DNA of 57,266 nt, taken from positions 1 to 57,266 of the forward strand of contig CACXFV010000008.1 in NCBI GenBank assembly GCA_902767015.1, given 5' to 3'. Below, piece after piece: positions 8,215 through 17,472 of this stretch (positions are counted from its first letter, which is position 1; each line of letters opens with the position of its first letter). Position numbers and translations under genes: made by a program. A model generated the notes under the pieces. It worked only from the letters and a program-made list of their open reading frames with translations, had not been told where the DNA came from and made no database searches. Origin of the DNA: an uncultured Lachnospiraceae bacterium. Its GTDB lineage: Bacteria > Bacillota > Clostridia > Lachnospirales > Lachnospiraceae.

Positions 8215-9750
8215 ATGTTGGAGACGCAAAAACAGCACATCTATATTGCCATAGACTTAAAATCCTTTTACGCCTCTGTCGAGTGCAATGAAAGGGGCTT
8301 AAATCCTCTTACCACAAATCTTGTGGTAGCGGACGAGAGCAGAACCTCTAAGACCATTTGTCTGGCGGTTTCACCATCATTAAAAAAATACGGAATACCC
8401 GGCAGGGCAAGGTTATTTGAAGTAGAGCAGAAGATAAAGGAGGTAAATGATAAGAGAAGGAGACAGGCACCCGGTCAAAGGTTTACCGGAGAGTCGGATA
8501 ATGCGGCACAGCTTGAAGAAAATCCTTCCCTTGCTGTCGGATATCTGACAGCGACTCCCAGAATGTCGTTATATATGAAATATAGCACAGATATCTATCA
8601 TATTTATCTCAGATATATCTCTCCCGAGGATATACATGTTTATTCGATTGATGAGGTGTTTATGGATGTTACGGGTTATTTAAACACCTATCATATGACG
8701 CCTTATGAACTGGCGATGAAGATGATGAAAGAGGTACTAAAGGAGACGGGAATCACCGCAACAGCCGGAATCGGAACGAATCTGTATCTTAGTAAGGTGG
8801 CGATGGATATTGTGGCGAAGCATATTCCGGCAGATAGGGATGGTGTCAGAATAGCAAGTCTTGATGAGATGGAATACAGAAAGCTTTTATGGGCACATCA
8901 ACCGCTTACAGATTTTTGGAGGGTGGGCAGAGGTTATACAAAAAAGCTGAATGAAAATGGTATATATACAATGGGAGATGTGGCAAGATGTTCCATAGGT
9001 ACGAATAGGGACTACTATAATGAGGACTTATTATACCGTTTATTTGGCGTGAATGCGGAACTTCTGATAGATCATGCGTGGGGCTGGGAGCCATGTACCA
9101 TCGCTGATATAAAGAGTTATAAGCCGGAATCAAATAGTATCGGTTCCGGTCAGGTTCTCCATTGTCCATATGATTTTGAAAAGGCAGAGATTATTGTCCG
9201 TGAGATGACAGAGCTTTTGGCACTTGATCTGGTGGACAAGGGATTAGTGACTGACCAGCTTGTTCTCACGGTAGGATATGATGTGGAAAATCTGATGGAT
9301 GCAAATAGAAGAAAGACATACAAAGGAGAAGTGACAGTTGATCATTATGGCAGAAGTGTTCCGAAGCATGCACATGGTACCGCCAGTCTGGACAGAAAGA
9401 CTTCCTCTGCCAGATTAATGACAGATGCCATGATAGAATTATATCATGGCATTGTAGATAAAAATCTTTTAGTCAGGAGAATCTATGTGACTGCCAATCA
9501 TGTAATCAGCGAAAAATCCCCGGACAAAGAGCAGAGGTTTGAACAGCTTAATCTGTTTACGGATTATGATGCGTTGGAGAGACAGCAGAAAAAAGAGAAC
9601 CGGGAACTTGAGAGAGAAAAGAAGATGCAAAAGGCTATGATTTCTATTAAGCAGAAGTATGGAAAAAATGCCATTATTAAGGGGACGAATCTTAGGGAAG
9701 GAGCAACAACCATTGAGAGAAACAGACAAATTGGGGGACATAAAGAATAG
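8215..9750 (+). CDS. Y-family DNA polymerase (DinB/UmuC/UvrX type)
   Basis: A 511-aa translesion polymerase of the ImpB/MucB/SamB family. The N-terminal catalytic motif YIAIDLKSFYASVEC at 10-24 carries the first metal-binding Asp, and YSIDEVFMDVTGY at 143-155 carries the Asp-Glu pair of the active site. The helix-hairpin-helix region is near 235-260 (FWRVGRGYTKKLNENGIYTMGDVA). It is longer than DinB (about 350-420 aa) and has an extended C-terminus with a lysine-rich tail, as in Firmicute UvrX/YqjW proteins, including a QLNLFTDYDALE segment near 445 that resembles a beta-clamp binding motif. It forms a pair with the YolD-like gene 86 bp downstream, as in Bacillus and Clostridia, where the pair is SOS-linked. 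No LexA box is evident upstream. Confidence 0.92.
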   Translation: MLETQKQHIYIAIDLKSFYASVECNERGLNPLTTNLVVADESRTSKTICLAVSPSLKKYGIPGRARLFEVEQKIKEVNDKRRRQAPGQRFTGESDNAAQLEENPSLAVGYLTATPRMSLYMKYSTDIYHIYLRYISPEDIHVYSIDEVFMDVTGYLNTYHMTPYELAMKMMKEVLKETGITATAGIGTNLYLSKVAMDIVAKHIPADRDGVRIASLDEMEYRKLLWAHQPLTDFWRVGRGYTKKLNENGIYTMGDVARCSIGTNRDYYNEDLLYRLFGVNAELLIDHAWGWEPCTIADIKSYKPESNSIGSGQVLHCPYDFEKAEIIVREMTELLALDLVDKGLVTDQLVLTVGYDVENLMDANRRKTYKGEVTVDHYGRSVPKHAHGTASLDRKTSSARLMTDAMIELYHGIVDKNLLVRRIYVTANHVISEKSPDKEQRFEQLNLFTDYDALERQQKKENRELEREKKMQKAMISIKQKYGKNAIIKGTNLREGATTIERNRQIGGHKE

Positions 9751-9836
9751 CGAAAAAAATAAGAAGTTAAGAAGTTTTTTGTGAAAAAATGAAATAAAAA
9801 GTTGAGTAAAAAGATGAAACAGGAAATGAGGTCAGT

Positions 9837-10256
9837 ATGAATCATAGTCAGGAAAATAAGGTTCGTTATGATGATATTATCAATCTTTCACATCATGTAT
9901 CAGAGGTACATCCGAGAATGAGTATGAAAAACAGAGCGGCACAGTTTGCTCCCTTTGCAGCTCTTGCGGGATATGGCGAGGCCATAAAGGAGACGGAAAG
10001 ATTAACAGACGCCAAGGTTGAACTGGATGAGAATAGTAAGGAGATTCTGGATGAAAAACTGCAGATGATACAGGAACAGTCCTACGCTCATCCGCAGATC
10101 ACCATCACCTTTTTTCAACCGGACAAAAAGAAGGATGGCGGGGAATACGTGACATTGACAGGTAGATTCAAGAAGCTTGATCCATATGACCATTCGGTAG
10201 TAATGATGGATGGTATGAGGATAAAAATAGAGGATATTACAGAACTGGAGATATAG
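9837..10256 (+). CDS. YolD-like protein, partner of Y-family polymerase
   Basis: A 139-aa protein of the YolD-like family. The recognisable block is MSMKNRAAQFAPFAAL near residues 29-45 and, near the C-terminus, a strand-rich domain with ITFFQPDKK, GxxVTLTGRFKKLDPYDHSVVM and IKIEDITELEI. YolD-like proteins are encoded next to UvrX/YqjW polymerases in Firmicutes and have been proposed as UmuD-like partners, though they are not homologous to UmuD. GAGG lies 5 bp before the ATG. The stop codon falls inside the first copy of a 16-bp tandem duplication. Confidence 0.88.
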   Translation: MNHSQENKVRYDDIINLSHHVSEVHPRMSMKNRAAQFAPFAALAGYGEAIKETERLTDAKVELDENSKEILDEKLQMIQEQSYAHPQITITFFQPDKKKDGGEYVTLTGRFKKLDPYDHSVVMMDGMRIKIEDITELEI

Positions 10257-10276
10257 GTTGCTGGAGATATAGGTTG
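10245..10276 (+). repeat. 16-bp tandem duplication at the yolD stop codon
   Basis: The 16-mer CTGGAGATATAGGTTG occurs twice in a row (10245-10260 and 10261-10276). The first copy carries the last codons and the TAG stop of the YolD-like gene. The following CTTGAGATAA is a decayed third partial copy. Replication slippage is the likely origin. Confidence 0.85.
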
Positions 10277-10329
10277 CTTGAGATAAATTCTAAAGTCATA
10301 TTCTTTTCAGAACTTTCAGATATTAATTG

Positions 10330-10358
10330 TTGAAATAAACATAAATATTTTCTATAAT
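10330..10358 (+). promoter_or_regulatory. Promoter upstream of the broken Rpn gene
   Basis: A -35 TTGAAA (10330-10335) and a perfect -10 TATAAT (10353-10358) are 17 bp apart. The start codon of the Rpn fragment is 51 bp downstream with GGGAGG in between, so the gene was or is expressed. Confidence 0.75.
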
Positions 10359-10408
10359 TAATATATCAAAAGCAGACCATCAAAATTGCACACAGTGGGA
10401 GGAAAAAA

Positions 10409-11156
10409 ATGAGTGAAATAAGAAGAAACTATAAGGACAGTCTTTTCAACAAGCTATTTGGGGATGAAGAACGATGTTTCTTGTCTTCTTGATAATTACA
10501 TGCAGCTGACGGAGCATAAGAGTTCGGACTGCCCTAATATGCCTGTAAGGGGCTTGATGTATTTTGGAAAAATGTATGATAAATATATTAAGAAAAATAA
10601 ACTGAATATATACAGTCAAAGATTGCTCAAAATCCCCACTCCTAAGTACTATGTACTGTATAACGGAAATGCCAATACTCCTGATATCATGAAACTCCGA
10701 CTGTCGGATGCATTCATTAACAGAAGTGAAGAGGGCGAATTTGAATGGACGGCGACGATGGTCAACATCAATAAGGGACACAATGAAAAACTAATGAAAT
10801 CGTGTCGTATTTTGGAGGAATACTCATTATTCATAGACAGGATAAAAGAATACCTCAAACAGAAGTGTAGTGTGGAAAATGCAGTACAGACAGCAGTAAA
10901 TGACTGTATTAGAGATGGTATTTTGTCGGAATATTTAACGGCACATAAAGCAGAGGTGATAGGAATGTGTATAACAGAATATGATGAACAGGAAACGATG
11001 TATGCCTTTAAGGAAGAAGGACGACAAGAAGGATTACAGGCTCTTGTTAATAGCCTTAAAAAATTTATTACAGATATCAACCTGTTATATAAAGAGGTGA
11101 TTAGTAATGAGGGTTTTGAAGATGTAACGCTTGAACAAGTTAAAAAATATTATTAG
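10409..11156 (+). pseudogene. Rpn-family recombination-promoting nuclease, internal deletion with frameshift
   Basis: The original start is the ATG at 10409 after GGGAGG: MSEIRRNYKDSLFNKLFGD is the standard N-terminus of Rpn/PD-(D/E)XK transposase-like nucleases in Lachnospiraceae. That frame stops at 10492 after 27 codons. The rest of the protein continues in another frame from about 10458 (GMKNDVSCLLD, then EHK, NPNMPVRG-like CPNMPVRG, LPTPKYYVLYNG-like IPTPKYYVLYNG and the EYDEQETMYAFKEEGRQEG tail) to 11156. About 35 residues normally found between KLFGD and YMGMKNDV are missing. A 232-aa product could start from TTG at 10458 and would keep the NDVS aspartate and EHK, so residual function is possible, but no ribosome site supports it. 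Confidence 0.82.
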
Positions 11157-11198
11157 ACAGCATATAATCACTTATGATACAGCTGGAAAGGATACTAT

Positions 11199-13901
11199 AT
11201 GAACAATAATGCAGTATTCAATGAATATCATTACTACTTTAAGGAAGATGGGTTTTATGCAGAGAGAATAAATGGTAATTCAGATATAGATATACATAGT
11301 GATACCAATCAGAATTCAGATGTGAAACCGGGCAGGAATGTAAATAGTGAATTAAAAGAAAGATTAACAGGTGATGAATGGGATATTCTTCTTGAAAAAG
11401 ACCGATTCAGAGCACTGTATCTTTTTGGTTTTGAAAAATGTCCAAATGATATTGATGCAGTCGGGCGTTTCCTTTTTTATGTTTCAGCTTCATTTGTTGA
11501 TGAACTGATAAAACAACCTGATATAGAGCTGCAAAGAGAGAGGTTAAAGATTGAACCGGCAGAGGAACTGCAGGATAAGATACTGGCAGCCCTGCCATTT
11601 GTCTATAATTCGGAATTAGTCAATGCTTCTTGGATTAAGAAAATATTTACTGAGCTGAATCATATTTTTCAAAATGAGGTGAAGGATTATCAGGGAAGTG
11701 TGGCATTTTATCTGGCAGAGAAAAATCACAATCTGACAGTTCCGGAGAGGATATTCTTTCATTTGGTGGAAAGCAGGAATACGGAATTGCCCTTTGCTTT
11801 TCTTGCTACATATGCTACCAGACTGAAAGGCGGGAGGGTGAAGCATGTTCCTCTGAAATATGCTTTGAAGGAATATGAGTACAGCAATGATAAGCTGTTA
11901 GAACTTTTGTCATGTCTTAACAAAGTAGCTGAGGCCTCCCCTCTTATTGGTGAATTTGTGGACAGTGGTGAGATGTTTCATCCTATAGGCCTGACAGCAA
12001 ATGAGGCATATGCATTGTTAAAGGATTATCATAAGATTGAAGAAACAGGTGTGATATTCAGAATTCCAAATTGGTGGAAACGAAATGCTTCGGGCATCGG
12101 AATGACCGTCACATTGGGAGAAGAAAAACCGACATATATGGGACTTGATACCATCCTAACGATGACTCCTTCCCTTACTGTGGATGGTGTCGTTTTGACA
12201 AGAGAAGAAATTGAGAGACTTATGCTTGAAACAGAAGGACTGGCACTTGTTAAGGGAAAATGGGTCGTGGTTGACCATGAAAAACTAAAAGCTCTTCTTG
12301 ACGCCATGGAGAATTATAATGGTGAAGTTACACTGTTACAGGCACTTCGCTCAGATATTGATATAACTGGCAGTAAGCAGGAGATAGATGTAGGTTCAGT
12401 GGTTACTAATGGCAAGTGGCTACAGGATTTACTGGGAAAAGTTCGTAATCCTGAAAAGCTTAAAAAGACAGTGCCCCCAAAGACATTTAAGGCCACACTC
12501 AGAAAATACCAGAGGGAGGGATATGAATGGCTCAGGTATATGGGAAATCTAGGGTTTGGGGCCTGCCTTGCCGATGATATGGGACTTGGCAAGACTGTAC
12601 AGGTTCTTGCCTACCTTGAATATATAAGGCGAAAGGATAAGAATGCACATGTACTGCTTGTTGTTCCGGCATCATTGCTTGGCAATTGGGACAGAGAAGC
12701 AGAGAAGTTTGCACCGGACATGCCGATTGGACTCTTTCATGGAATGAAAAATGAGCAGATCAGGGAGATGTTGCAAAGCAGGGATGGATTACCATTCTTA
12801 ACGATTACAACCTATGGAATGGTGGCAAGGATAGAAGAATTTAATCATATTGTATGGAATGTTCTGATACTGGATGAGGCACAGGCAATTAAGAATCCGG
12901 GCACAAAACAGACAAAAGCGGTAAAGAAGATTAAGTCGGAATTTAGAATTGCATTAACCGGCACTCCTATTGAAAATGAACTGACAAATCTCTGGTCACT
13001 GTTTGATTTCTTGAATAAGGGTTTGCTTGGAAGTTCAAAGGAATTTTCTGATTTTACGAAAAGCCTTAATAAGAATCCACAGGGATATGCAAAGATCAGG
13101 AACATGATATCACCATTTATGTTAAGAAGGATGAAAACGGATAAGAGGATTATCTCTGACCTTCCGGATAAGATTGAAAACATCGATTATATTTCACTAT
13201 CCAAGAAGCAGACAGTGCTTTATCGCAAATATGTTGCAGAACTTGCACAAAAGGTAAACGAAAGCGAAGGAATTGAGAGAAGTGGAATTGTGCTGGGGGC
13301 ACTCACAAAGTTAAAGCAGATCTGCAATCATCCTGACGAATACCTTGGTCAGGAGACATATGAGGCTAAGGACAGTGGGAAGTTTGAACGGCTTCGTGAA
13401 ATATGTGAGGTGATTCAGAGCAGAAGAGAGCGGGTGCTTGTATTTACCCAGTTTAAAGAGCTGACGCCTTATCTGGATGATTTTATGTACAGTATTTTTC
13501 ATAGAAAAGGTTTTGTTCTTCACGGAGGAACACCTGTTAAGAAGAGAAACGAGATGGTGGAAGCATTTCAGGGAGAGTATTACATACCATATATGGTTAT
13601 CTCTGTCAAAGCAGGTGGGACAGGTCTTAATCTGACAAATGCCAATCATGTTGTGCATTTTGACAGATGGTGGAATCCGGCAGTGGAGAATCAGGCAACA
13701 GACAGAGCCTTCAGAATAGGACAGACGAAAAAAGTGATCGTACACAAGCTGGTGTGCAAGGGAACAATCGAAGAGAAGATTGATGCCATGATTCATGACA
13801 AGACAAAGCTTGCCAATGATGTGGTAGGGGATTCAGGCGAGAGCTGGATTACAAAAATGAGTAATGAAGAATTGATGAATGTATTGAGATTGGATAACTG
13901 A
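11199..13901 (+). CDS. SNF2-family DEAD/DEAH helicase
   Basis: A 900-aa SNF2/RapA-type ATPase that translocates on double-stranded DNA. After about 260 residues of unknown fold comes the bacterial SNF2-associated domain (DUF3670-like, with FRIPNWWK near 290). The helicase core begins near 430: motif I ADDMGLGKT around 456-464, motif Ia LLVVPASLLGNWDREAEKF, motif II DEAQAIKN near 558, motif III LTGTPIEN near 586, then in the second lobe GGTGLNLTNANHVVHFDRWWNPAVE and QATDRAFRIGQ (motifs V and VI) near 810-845. The ATG at 11199 is preceded by GGAAAGGA. Bacterial SNF2 proteins of this class usually sit beside a SWIM zinc-finger gene, as here, and are linked to repair or transcription recycling; the exact role is not known. 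Confidence 0.94.
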   Translation: MNNNAVFNEYHYYFKEDGFYAERINGNSDIDIHSDTNQNSDVKPGRNVNSELKERLTGDEWDILLEKDRFRALYLFGFEKCPNDIDAVGRFLFYVSASFVDELIKQPDIELQRERLKIEPAEELQDKILAALPFVYNSELVNASWIKKIFTELNHIFQNEVKDYQGSVAFYLAEKNHNLTVPERIFFHLVESRNTELPFAFLATYATRLKGGRVKHVPLKYALKEYEYSNDKLLELLSCLNKVAEASPLIGEFVDSGEMFHPIGLTANEAYALLKDYHKIEETGVIFRIPNWWKRNASGIGMTVTLGEEKPTYMGLDTILTMTPSLTVDGVVLTREEIERLMLETEGLALVKGKWVVVDHEKLKALLDAMENYNGEVTLLQALRSDIDITGSKQEIDVGSVVTNGKWLQDLLGKVRNPEKLKKTVPPKTFKATLRKYQREGYEWLRYMGNLGFGACLADDMGLGKTVQVLAYLEYIRRKDKNAHVLLVVPASLLGNWDREAEKFAPDMPIGLFHGMKNEQIREMLQSRDGLPFLTITTYGMVARIEEFNHIVWNVLILDEAQAIKNPGTKQTKAVKKIKSEFRIALTGTPIENELTNLWSLFDFLNKGLLGSSKEFSDFTKSLNKNPQGYAKIRNMISPFMLRRMKTDKRIISDLPDKIENIDYISLSKKQTVLYRKYVAELAQKVNESEGIERSGIVLGALTKLKQICNHPDEYLGQETYEAKDSGKFERLREICEVIQSRRERVLVFTQFKELTPYLDDFMYSIFHRKGFVLHGGTPVKKRNEMVEAFQGEYYIPYMVISVKAGGTGLNLTNANHVVHFDRWWNPAVENQATDRAFRIGQTKKVIVHKLVCKGTIEEKIDAMIHDKTKLANDVVGDSGESWITKMSNEELMNVLRLDN

Positions 13902-14070
13902 TGAGGAATAATAAATGGATTGTTACCCTAAGTAATATTAATGTACTTTATATTTAAATAATCCTTTTGTCACTGGCATCATGACATATTACATTGCTTT
14001 GAGAAGTTTTTAATAAATTGCAGATATTACATTTTGCAGATAATATTTATCATATTTTGGAGGTGTTTGT

Positions 14071-14793
14071 ATGAGCCGCTATTGGGAAGAAATGCAGTAT
14101 GAACAGCCGGATACGGCAAAACTTAAGAAAAAGGCTGCTGATACAGCAAAGCGAGAAAAAAGTAAAGGAAAGATTTTGGAGCCTATATTAATAAAAGGGC
14201 GAAAAATCACACAGACATGGTGGGGAAATGCATGGTGTGAGAATCTGGAAAAATATGCAGATTACAGCAGTCGTCTGGACAGAGGTAAAAGATATGTCAG
14301 AACAGGAACGGTAGTTGATTTAAAAATTGAAAAAGGAAAGGTTACCGCGCGAGTTCAGGGACGGAGGAAAACACCCTATAAGGTGGAGGTTAGAATAAGC
14401 CCTATGTCTGAGATTAGATGTCAGGAAATCATCGAAATCTGTGGCAATCGGATACATAATCTGGAAACATTAGTTTCAGGCAATATTCCGGAAGAGCTGA
14501 AAAATGTATTTACAAGTGATGACGGACTGTTTCCAAAACCAAAGGAGATTGCCTTTAACTGTAGCTGCCCGGACTGGGCGATTATGTGCAAGCATGTGGC
14601 AGCTGTGCTTTATGGTATTGGTGCAAGATTTGACGAGGATCCATTGCTTTTCTTCCGGCTTAGAGGGATAGATGTTGAGAGGTTTATCAGTGTGACACTT
14701 GAAAGTCGTGTGGAAAAGATGCTGAAAAATGTGAATCATAAAAGTAATAGAATTTTGGATGATGGTATGGTAGGAGAGTTGTTTGGAATATAA
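14071..14793 (+). CDS. SWIM zinc-finger protein
   Basis: A 240-aa basic protein with a SWIM zinc finger: C164-x-C166, then x6, C173-x-H175 in FNCSCPDWAIMCKHVAAVLYG. The N-terminal half has the ITQTWWGNAWCENLE segment seen in proteins encoded beside bacterial SNF2 helicases. SWIM domains bind DNA or proteins, and the partner helicase lies directly upstream (169 bp). GGAGG is 7 bp before the ATG. The intergenic gap shows no gene, and no terminator is evident, so both genes may share a transcript. Confidence 0.88.
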   Translation: MSRYWEEMQYEQPDTAKLKKKAADTAKREKSKGKILEPILIKGRKITQTWWGNAWCENLEKYADYSSRLDRGKRYVRTGTVVDLKIEKGKVTARVQGRRKTPYKVEVRISPMSEIRCQEIIEICGNRIHNLETLVSGNIPEELKNVFTSDDGLFPKPKEIAFNCSCPDWAIMCKHVAAVLYGIGARFDEDPLLFFRLRGIDVERFISVTLESRVEKMLKNVNHKSNRILDDGMVGELFGI

Positions 14794-14819
14794 AACAATA
14801 TAAGTCTGGTGGTGATAAG

Positions 14820-14972
14820 ATGTCTCATCATAAGGAAAGGCTAAAACCAAGAGATTTTTCAAGTATTGATATTGGTAAAGGTACACTTTCTGTTCAGATT
14901 AACAATAGAGAAAATAGTAGTAGAAGCTGCTTGCAGTCACATGAGAGAGTGACACTCAATTACCCGGAATAA
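14820..14972 (+). CDS. Small hypothetical protein downstream of the SWIM gene
   Basis: A 50-codon ORF from ATG at 14820 to TAA at 14970-14972, 26 bp after the SWIM gene. The upstream GGTGGTGATAAG gives a fair ribosome site. The product begins MSHHKERLKPRDFSSIDIGKG, is polar and basic, has one Cys and no membrane segment. I do not recognise it. Position suggests co-translation with the SWIM protein. It could be chance, since it rests only on an open frame with a plausible ribosome site. Confidence 0.4.
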   Translation: MSHHKERLKPRDFSSIDIGKGTLSVQINNRENSSRSCLQSHERVTLNYPE

Positions 14973-15034
14973 GAAGCATTTGTCAGAAAAACAAATCACT
15001 AATGTAGTATTTATTATCGGCAATATATAAAAGA

Positions 15035-15073
15035 GGTTAAGTGTTTTGCATATAAAACACTTAACCTTTAGTC
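15035..15073. terminator. Bidirectional terminator between the SWIM operon and htpG
   Basis: GGTTAAGTGTTTT (15035-15047) pairs perfectly with AAAACACTTAACC (15054-15066) around a 6-nt loop, flanked by A residues on the left and T residues on the right. It sits between two convergent genes. Confidence 0.82.
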
Positions 15074-15153
15074 TTTAATATCTTTTTAGTGATGAAAATG
15101 CTGATTTGATAGAATTTGATAGTTGACTATGCAAATCAAGCAGAGGTTGTTAA

Positions 15154-17157
15154 TTATTTTTCTGTCATCATCAGCATAATCTTATTACTGCGTTCAATGA
15201 ACTTTGTCATTTCCTCAGGCGACAGCTGCTTGTGGCTGATTAATGCAAGGTCATAGAGCTGCTCACAGATTATATTCGTATTTTCGTCCTCTTTATGTGC
15301 CAGTACATATTTTACCAACGTGTTATTGGCATTCAGCACCAGCGTCACATCCTTGGCAAACATAGATGGATTCATTCCGGACATACCATACATCTTCATC
15401 ATATCCTGCATACGTCTGGTTTCTTCTGATAATGTTACCATAGAAGAAATGTTTTCGTTCTTCAACTGTTCAACCTTGACATCAAGTTTATCGTTATTAA
15501 GTGCTTTCCGGAATATCTCCGTGAGAGCTTCCGAGTTAGCCTTAAACTCCTCGCTGTCCTTATCGGCATTCTCATCCTTGAAGGAATCATTTAAGTCAGA
15601 GTCAATTCTTAAGAATTTTACACCCTCATTCTTTCTCTCAAGATGTGTGATGAACGGCTCATCAATGTTGTGGTCAAGAATAATGGCATCAATGTTCTCC
15701 TCACGGAACATATTAATATACTGGCTCTGCTGTATCTCATCTGTGACATAGAAAATGGTATTTTTATGTTTTTCCTCATTTTCTGCAAGGCACTCAGGCA
15801 GTGTGAGATATTTTTTGTCAATATTCTTAAAGATGATGTAATCATTCATCTTCTCACAGAATTTTTCATCCTTTAAGCAACCGAATTTAATAAATGGTCC
15901 GATATCATCCCAGTACTTCTCATAGGACTCTTTTTCTGTCTTGCACATTCCTGATAACTTGTCTGCCACTTTCTTGGTGATATAATCAGAAATCTTCTTG
16001 ACAAAACCATCGTTCTGCAGAGCACTTCTTGATACATTCAATGGCAGGTCCGGGCAGTCGATGACACCCTTTAAGAGCATGAGAAATTCCGGTATTACCT
16101 CTTTGATATTATCAGCGATAAATACCTGATTGTTGTATAATTTAATGGTTCCTTCGATGGTATCGTATTGTGTATTTAACTTAGGGAAGTAGAGGATACC
16201 CTTTAAATTAAACGGATAATCCATATTGAGGTGTATCCAGAATAAAGGCTCCTTGTAGTCATTAAATACCTTTCTGTAGAAGTCCTTGTATTCCTCATCA
16301 GTGCATTCATTAGGATGCTTTGACCAAAGAGGAGTAGTATCATTGAGTGGTTCAGGGCGTCTTAAAATCTTAGCCTTATTCTTGGCAGGAGAAATCTCTT
16401 TGATTTCCTTGGTGCCGTCTTCATTTTCGACTTCCTCAGTTTTGGCTTCTTCCACAATTCTTTCAATGACAGTATCTTTATCAGTAACCTCCTCCTCATC
16501 AATTGTATCATACTGAGGTTCAGCATTAGGGTTTTCAAGATAAATCTCTATCGGCATGAAAGAGCAGTATTTTGTGATGACTTCTTTTGCGCGATATTCA
16601 TTGGCAAATTCCAGACTGTCTTCGTTGAGATAGAGGGTAATAGTAGTGCCACGTTCCGTCTTGTCGCTGTCAGACATATCAAATTCAGTTCCGCCGTCAC
16701 ATTCCCAATGAACAGCAGTAGCATCTGCCTTATAAGATAAAGTATCGATAGTTACCTTGTCAGAAACCATGAAAGCGGAATAGAAGCCGAGACCAAAATG
16801 TCCGATAATCTGGTCTTCGTTTGTCTTGTCCTTATATTTTTCAAGAAATGCCTCTGCACCGGAGAAGGCAATCTGGTTGATGTATTCGTCAACCTCATCA
16901 GCCGTCATACCAATACCGTTATCAATAAAGGTAAGCGTCTTGTCCTTAGAATTGGCGATAACCTTTATCTTAAATTCGTTGTCGGCAGGAATCTCATATT
17001 CGCCAATCATATCAAGTTTTTTTAACTTGGTGATGGCATCACATCCGTTTGAGATTAACTCTCTGAAGAATATGTCATGGTCTGAGTACATCCATTTTTT
17101 TATAATGGGAAAAATATTGTCACTGCTAATTGAAAGACTTCCATGTGTGTTTGTCAT
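15154..17157 (-). CDS. htpG: Molecular chaperone HtpG (Hsp90)
   Basis: A 667-aa cytosolic Hsp90. The GHKL ATPase domain shows the N-box NGCDAITKLKK near 37-47, DNGIGM at 79-84 and GHFGLGFYSAFMV near 119-131; the middle domain has DCPDLPLNVSRSALQ, a Hsp90 signature, near 350; the C-terminal dimerisation domain lacks the eukaryotic MEEVD, as expected. Length is somewhat longer than E. coli HtpG because of an acidic insert near 230-255 (Glu-rich, with EEVENEDG). The start follows CGGAGG. Its promoter and a CIRCE operator lie upstream, so HrcA repression with heat induction is expected. Confidence 0.97.
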   Translation of the reverse strand: MTNTHGSLSISSDNIFPIIKKWMYSDHDIFFRELISNGCDAITKLKKLDMIGEYEIPADNEFKIKVIANSKDKTLTFIDNGIGMTADEVDEYINQIAFSGAEAFLEKYKDKTNEDQIIGHFGLGFYSAFMVSDKVTIDTLSYKADATAVHWECDGGTEFDMSDSDKTERGTTITLYLNEDSLEFANEYRAKEVITKYCSFMPIEIYLENPNAEPQYDTIDEEEVTDKDTVIERIVEEAKTEEVENEDGTKEIKEISPAKNKAKILRRPEPLNDTTPLWSKHPNECTDEEYKDFYRKVFNDYKEPLFWIHLNMDYPFNLKGILYFPKLNTQYDTIEGTIKLYNNQVFIADNIKEVIPEFLMLLKGVIDCPDLPLNVSRSALQNDGFVKKISDYITKKVADKLSGMCKTEKESYEKYWDDIGPFIKFGCLKDEKFCEKMNDYIIFKNIDKKYLTLPECLAENEEKHKNTIFYVTDEIQQSQYINMFREENIDAIILDHNIDEPFITHLERKNEGVKFLRIDSDLNDSFKDENADKDSEEFKANSEALTEIFRKALNNDKLDVKVEQLKNENISSMVTLSEETRRMQDMMKMYGMSGMNPSMFAKDVTLVLNANNTLVKYVLAHKEDENTNIICEQLYDLALISHKQLSPEEMTKFIERSNKIMLMMTEK

Positions 17158-17207
17158 TTTTCATTACCTCCGCTTAAAATTTATTTGTGAAATTTATTCT
17201 GAGAGTA

Positions 17208-17236
17208 ATTTTAATACGGTTAATCAAAAATGTCAA
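17208..17236 (-). promoter_or_regulatory. Sigma-A promoter of htpG
   Basis: On the minus strand TTGACA (-35, 17231-17236) and TAAAAT (-10, 17208-17213) are 17 bp apart, about 50 bp before the htpG start codon. Confidence 0.85.
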
Positions 17237-17244
17237 GAAAAAAA

Positions 17245-17271
17245 ATAGCACTCATCAAAGACGAGTGCTAA
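17245..17271 (-). promoter_or_regulatory. CIRCE element (HrcA operator) upstream of htpG
   Basis: The element is ATAGCACTC (17245-17253), 9-bp spacer, GAGTGCTAA (17263-17271): 17 of 18 arm positions match the CIRCE consensus TTAGCACTC-N9-GAGTGCTAA. It is immediately upstream of the htpG -35 box rather than over the transcription start. On the minus strand it is followed by a run of eight T, so it would also fold as an intrinsic terminator. Confidence 0.88.
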
Positions 17272-17472
17272 CAGTGTTGCAAATATGCTTAGGTGTGTTT
17301 GGCAGTAAAATGTTTGTGCATTTACACGAACAACAAATAGTAATTTATTTACTACATTAAAAAGTGTAATATGGAATAATTAGGATTTTTTTATGGCAAA
17401 AGATGTTGTATAATAATGATATAATGCTTCAGTCTTACTGAAACTTTTACCAATCAGGAGGGAAAATTGAAA

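Noticed and set aside
13902-14070. 169-bp gap between the SNF2 and SWIM genes checked for a gene or terminator.
   Set aside because: Nothing beyond AT-rich sequence was found.
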